Part shown: positions 62,355 to 64,000 of the stretch, piece by piece | Layout of the letters: every line of letters starts with the position of its first letter | Numbering within the stretch: position 1 is the stretch's first letter | NCBI RefSeq assembly: GCF_018829635.1 | Contig: NZ_JAHKKG010000004.1 | Coordinates: 310,001 to 374,000 of the forward strand | Reading direction: 5' to 3' | Length of the DNA stretch: 64,000 nt | DNA from: Paractinoplanes bogorensis | GTDB taxonomy: Bacteria > Actinomycetota > Actinomycetes > Mycobacteriales > Micromonosporaceae | The notes under the pieces: model-generated | The model's input: the letters and a program-made list of their open reading frames with translations, nothing else | What the model was told of the DNA's origin: nothing | Database searches by the model: none | Made by a program: the position numbers and the translations under genes

Positions 62355-63788
62355 TCAGGCGGCGGTCCGGTCCTCCCACGGCGCGCACAGATCGGCCAAC
62401 GCGTTCGCGACCGCCGGGGGAGGACCGTCGGCGGCCAGGTGGCGTACGCGGGACGGGTCCAAGGGCGGCACCGGAACGTGGGCGATCATCGAATGGCGCG
62501 GCCGGGACGGTATTTCGCCGGCGCCGAAAAGGACGTCGGACAATTTCTCGCCGGGGCGCAGGCCGGTGAAGACGACGTCGATCGGGCGGCCTTCGAGAGC
62601 GATCATCTGGCGGGCCAGTTCGGCGATGCGCACCGGTTCGCCGAGTTCCAGCACCAGTGCCTCGCCCTCGCGGGAAATGGCCGCCGCCAGCAGAGTGAGG
62701 CTGACCGCTTCCTGCGTGGTCGCCAGATAGCGGGTCACGTCGGGATGGGTCACCGTGATCGGCCCGCCGTCGGCGATCTGGGCGGCGAATTTGGTCACCA
62801 CCGAGTTCCGCGCGCCCAGCACGTTGCCGAATCGCACGCTCACGCCGCCGAAATGCGCGGTCAACTGTTCGGTGATGCGCTTGGTGTGACCGAGCACGCT
62901 CACCGGGTCGGCCGCCTTGTCGGTGGAGATGTTCACGACCATTCCGGACGCCGCCTCGAGCACATTCAGCGTGCCGAGAACATTGGTCTTGACGGCCTCG
63001 GACGGGTGGCGTTCGAGCAGGGGCTGGTGTTTCAGGGCAGCCGCGTGAAAGACAACTTCGGGTTCCCGCGTACGGAAAATATCCCGTACGCGAAAAGCAT
63101 CTCGCACATCCGCGAGCAGGACCGAAGGGTCGTGTGATTCGGCCCGCGGGTCGACGCTCAGTTGCACGTCGAGCAGGGCCGCCTCGTCGTGGTCGAGCAT
63201 CATCAGCTCGGCCGGGTCGTAGCGGTGGATCTGCCGGCACAGCTCCGACCCGATCTCGCCGCCGGCCCCGGTCACCAGCACGCGGCGCCCGGTCAGCAGC
63301 CCGCCGATCGCCGCGTGGTCGACGTAGAGGCGGTGCCGGCCGAGCAGATCGGTCACCTGCACGTCGCGGATGTCGCGGGCGTCCAGGTCGCTGGTCTCGC
63401 TGGTCTCGGGCACGATCATCAGCCGCGCGCCGGCCGCGACCGTACGTTCCCGGATGTTGCGGATCAGCCCCGCCCCGGCGTTGCCCACGGCGAAGATGAC
63501 CACTTCGGCCCCGGTGCTCGCGACCACCCGATCGAGGTCGACCCGGGTGCCCAGCACCGAGATGCCGGCCACGCGTTGCCGCTGCTTGGCCGGGTCGTCG
63601 TCGATGATGCCGACCGCCTCGAACGGGCTCTCCGGGTCGAACACCATGTTGTGCAGCAGCGTGTCCGCCGCCCGGCCGGCCCCGAAGACGATCGCCCGGG
63701 GACGCCCGGCGCCGCCACCTCGCCGCCGGGCCCACCGCTCGTAGCCCACGGTGAGCGTGTAGAGCAGACTCTGGCCCCGGGTGTCCAC
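62355..63788 (-). CDS. CapD/WbpM-like nucleotide-sugar 4,6-dehydratase without membrane domain
   Basis: A 477-aa protein. A first Rossmann domain (VFGAGRAADTLLHN, about residues 33-150) precedes the SDR domain with VLVTGAGGEIGSELCRQI near 168-185. NISTDKAADP and VLGHTKRITE follow. Short and long CapD enzymes use a Met in the position of the SDR Tyr before xxxK; here it is Leu. The N-terminal membrane helices of WbpM are absent. GTG 63788 lies 6 nt after TACCCT. Role: surface-polysaccharide sugar synthesis. Confidence 0.88.
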   Translation of the reverse strand: MDTRGQSLLYTLTVGYERWARRRGGGAGRPRAIVFGAGRAADTLLHNMVFDPESPFEAVGIIDDDPAKQRQRVAGISVLGTRVDLDRVVASTGAEVVIFAVGNAGAGLIRNIRERTVAAGARLMIVPETSETSDLDARDIRDVQVTDLLGRHRLYVDHAAIGGLLTGRRVLVTGAGGEIGSELCRQIHRYDPAELMMLDHDEAALLDVQLSVDPRAESHDPSVLLADVRDAFRVRDIFRTREPEVVFHAAALKHQPLLERHPSEAVKTNVLGTLNVLEAASGMVVNISTDKAADPVSVLGHTKRITEQLTAHFGGVSVRFGNVLGARNSVVTKFAAQIADGGPITVTHPDVTRYLATTQEAVSLTLLAAAISREGEALVLELGEPVRIAELARQMIALEGRPIDVVFTGLRPGEKLSDVLFGAGEIPSRPRHSMIAHVPVPPLDPSRVRHLAADGPPPAVANALADLCAPWEDRTAA

Positions 63789-63823
63789 TCATTCAGGGTA
63801 ATTGCGGCGATATCGCCCCGCGT

Positions 63824-64000
63824 TCAGATTGCCCGTAACAGCGGCAGCCAGACCTCGTCGACGGTCTCGGCGATCCACTCCTCCGAGACCGAGCGCATGG
63901 TCATCAGCATCTCGTTGCGCAGCAGGTCGAACGGCAGATCGACGACCCGGGGCGAGCGCGGCTGGTCGGGCAGGTCGCCGCGCGCGACGGCCTGGGCGAC
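63824..64000 (-). CDS. 3' end of a TetR-like regulator gene (partial)
   Basis: The minus-strand frame open from the window edge encodes 58 residues ending in EEWIAETVDEVWLPLLRAI and a stop at 63824-63826. LPFDLLRNEMLMTMRSVSEE is the style of a TetR C-terminal ligand domain. The 5' part lies outside the window, so the family is a guess from the tail only. Confidence 0.45.
   Translation of the reverse strand, partial: VAQAVARGDLPDQPRSPRVVDLPFDLLRNEMLMTMRSVSEEWIAETVDEVWLPLLRAI

Overview
The window is high-GC actinobacterial DNA, most likely from Micromonosporaceae (Actinoplanes or a close relative). This is inferred from strong G/C-ending codon use, a complete Pup-proteasome locus, WYL-type pafB/pafC next to tatA/tatC, a PknG/GlnX/GlnH signalling locus, and very frequent leaderless starts (TANNNT 5-8 nt before ATG or GTG). 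No rRNA, tRNA, CRISPR array, transposase or phage gene was seen.

Layout. 1-9 kb: an M50 protease (5' end cut by the window), trmI, an unknown gene, the proteasomal ATPase arc, an acyltransferase, dop behind a 13-codon leaderless leader ORF, pup, prcB and prcA. 10-12.7 kb: a 37-bp repeat array starting at the prcA stop, a YciI-like gene, a decayed GAP-family membrane gene, a DUF2316 gene and an RmlB-like gene with altered catalytic residues. 12.7-14.3 kb: pafA and a small membrane protein. 14.6-23 kb: SnoaL protein, ECF sigma factor, HIT protein, two small enzymes, MFS pump, O-methyltransferase, diguanylate cyclase, DUF3866 protein, cation efflux protein. 23-26.8 kb: pafB-pafC-small membrane protein-tatA-tatC, closed by a strong terminator. 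27-31.3 kb: a four-gene operon (secreted protein, membrane-anchored helical protein, ABC ATPase, FtsX-type permease) behind a 26-bp perfect palindrome. 31.3-38.5 kb: lipid kinase, Tat-exported PhoD, HxlR regulator, truncated haemoglobin, HAD hydrolase and helY. In mycobacteria helY follows tatC directly, so about 9 kb lies between them here.

38.5-45.8 kb is accessory: ArsR regulator with MFS pump, alcohol dehydrogenase with an ANT-like nucleotidyltransferase, an AAC(2')-I-like acetyltransferase divergent from an oxidoreductase with only 21 bp between start codons, a methyltransferase, an inositol-phosphatase-like gene and a nitrilase pseudogene. 45.8-48.6 kb is repeat-rich and is the most unusual part. 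From the stop of a SnoaL-like gene to a P-loop kinase gene, 790 bp of repeats read as an unbroken chain of small ORFs. Every ORF starts inside the stop of the previous one (ATGA or GTGA), and ten consecutive units reiterate the kinase's own first 29 nt. Two more arrays (24 bp and about 30 bp) follow.

48.6-57.7 kb, minus strand, is a tightly overlapping operon: glnX, glnH, a helical protein, pknG, a PP2C phosphatase, a VWA protein, an FHA protein and an unknown protein. It looks like a complete write/erase/read phospho-signalling module. 57.7-64 kb: acyl-CoA ligase, several uncharacterised genes, a methyltransferase, a CapD-like dehydratase and the 3' end of a TetR-like regulator.
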